Below, in pieces: positions 63,389-64,000 of a stretch of DNA of 64,000 nucleotides (positions are counted from its first letter, which is position 1; the number at the start of each line of letters is the position of its first letter). A program made the translations under genes and the position numbers. The notes beneath the pieces were generated by a model. The model made no database searches, was not told the DNA's origin, and saw only the letters and a program-made list of their open reading frames with translations. The stretch is taken from assembly GCA_035556715.1 (NCBI GenBank), contig DATMER010000076.1, forward strand, positions 90,701 through 154,700. Reading direction: 5' to 3'. The DNA is from DATMER01 sp035556715 (GTDB taxonomy: Bacteria; Acidobacteriota; Thermoanaerobaculia; Multivoradales; UBA5704).

Positions 63389-63974
63389 GGACGGAAACCC
63401 CCTGTAACTCAGTAACGGCCAGTTTTCCGGAATTGGCGGCGCGGCAGCGCTCCAGCAGCTCGTCCAGCTTCCGGCGGAGCTCGGGGATGCGCTCCCGGGG
63501 GACGTTCAGCAGATCTCCCAGCTTGCGCGCCGAGGGCTCGCGGTCGGCCCCCTCCTCCGCTTGCACGCGCCGGAACTGCCAGAGCCGGTAGAGATAGCCC
63601 CGGGTGGTCTCGCTCACGTCCAGGCGGGCCACGGAGTCCAGGACGCAGGCGATCACCTTGCGCAGGAACTGCCGGTCTTCCACTCCAAGATCGGGCGGGG
63701 TCAGGCGCACCTTCCGGATCTCGCCCCCTTCCCCCTCCTCCAGGCCGGTCTCGCCCACTTCGTGCTCGAACGCCGAGGCCCAGCGGGCACGGACGTCGGC
63801 TTTCATGGGATCGATCAGATCCTTGAAGCGGAAGACTTTGGCCCCCTCGTCCCGCAGCTCGGGAAACAGCTCGCGCAGGCGGCGGACCACCCCGGCCTGG
63901 TGTCGGCCGCGGTCGGTGACGAGGCCCGGCATGAGACGGCCGTTCCAGCGCGCCGCCAGCGACCGCAGGTCCAT
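63375..63974 (-). CDS. Putative HTH regulator (sigma-like), start uncertain
   Basis: A 199-residue protein from the ATG at 63974; the frame is open to the window edge, so the true start may lie outside. The C-terminal segment SARKLGDLLNVPRERIPELR looks like a helix-turn-helix of the sigma region 4 type, preceded by helical stretches (LTPPDLGVEDRQFLRKVIAC). No region 2 signature is seen. It is translationally coupled to the anti-sigma-like membrane protein, which supports a regulator/anchor pair. Confidence 0.6.
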   Translation of the reverse strand: MDLRSLAARWNGRLMPGLVTDRGRHQAGVVRRLRELFPELRDEGAKVFRFKDLIDPMKADVRARWASAFEHEVGETGLEEGEGGEIRKVRLTPPDLGVEDRQFLRKVIACVLDSVARLDVSETTRGYLYRLWQFRRVQAEEGADREPSARKLGDLLNVPRERIPELRRKLDELLERCRAANSGKLAVTELQGVSVLGHS

Positions 63975-64000
63975 CGCCGGAGGCTCGGGTTTCGCCCCCG

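Overview
The window is GC-rich (well over 60 percent by eye across most of it), gene-dense chromosomal DNA. I infer a member of the Acidobacteriota (Thermoanaerobaculia-like), with moderate confidence. The reasons are an ECF sigma factor beside a Ser/Thr kinase fused to TPRs, many TPR and secreted proteins, an acyl-primed NRPS, a MoxR/DUF58/DUF4129 cluster, and a secreted BNR-propeller protein with a C-terminal beta domain opening YYTVRPCRLLDTRN. Myxococcota or another large-genome soil lineage is not excluded. There is no rRNA operon; one tRNA (Phe) is present.

Layout. 1-5.3 kb: a fatty-acyl-AMP-ligase/carrier/condensation/adenylation megasynthase, cut by the left edge, with an SDR reductase upstream. 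5.4-11.4 kb: housekeeping and accessory genes (Fpg glycosylase, class V aminotransferase, a HigBA-like toxin-antitoxin pair with a palindromic operator, an alcohol dehydrogenase, a class 3 lipase). 11.4-20.7 kb: a lower-GC defence island made of a DUF1016 (YhcG-type) PD-(D/E)XK nuclease, a two-gene methyltransferase plus PLD-SNF2 helicase restriction-like system, and a FitAB/VapBC pair. Its left junction carries a duplicated and truncated piece of a neighbouring membrane-protein gene. 20.8-24.5 kb: a small secreted protein, a sigma-region-2-like mini protein coupled to a TPR protein, then a roughly 0.8 kb array of 20-21 nt self-complementary repeats that reverses orientation about two thirds of the way along, and a secreted EF-hand-like protein.

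24.5-34.8 kb: an SDR, a secreted BNR/FN3/PKD protein, two tandem M14 carboxypeptidases (one lacking its zinc ligands) and an animal-type haem peroxidase. 35-38.9 kb: a MoxR-DUF58-DUF4129 operon. 39-47.2 kb: a TIGR04141/DUF6119 protein, an HETGH metallopeptidase, a Cys-rich secreted peptide, a GT87 membrane glycosyltransferase, a glutamine-amidotransferase-like protein and a DUF885 peptidase. 47.2-47.7 kb: a decayed adenosine deaminase.

47.8-51.3 kb is the most unusual stretch. It looks like one operon encoding a PsiD-type (PSDC plus PSD) pyruvoyl decarboxylase, a bacterial pentameric ligand-gated ion channel, a 34-residue peptide and a protein with a papain/LRAT-like His...NC signature, closed by a strong terminator. 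Some prokaryotic channels of this family open on primary amines and PsiD-like enzymes make amines, so an enzyme-receptor pair is a testable idea. 51.4-52.7 kb holds a small orphan gene and about 1 kb of degenerate sequence. 52.7-64 kb: tRNA-Phe, TusA, a PLC/P1-nuclease-like protein, a kinase-TPR protein with its ECF sigma factor, a PDZ-like/TPR/CHAT protein, a membrane coiled-coil Cys-rich protein, and an anti-sigma-like/HTH pair at the right edge.
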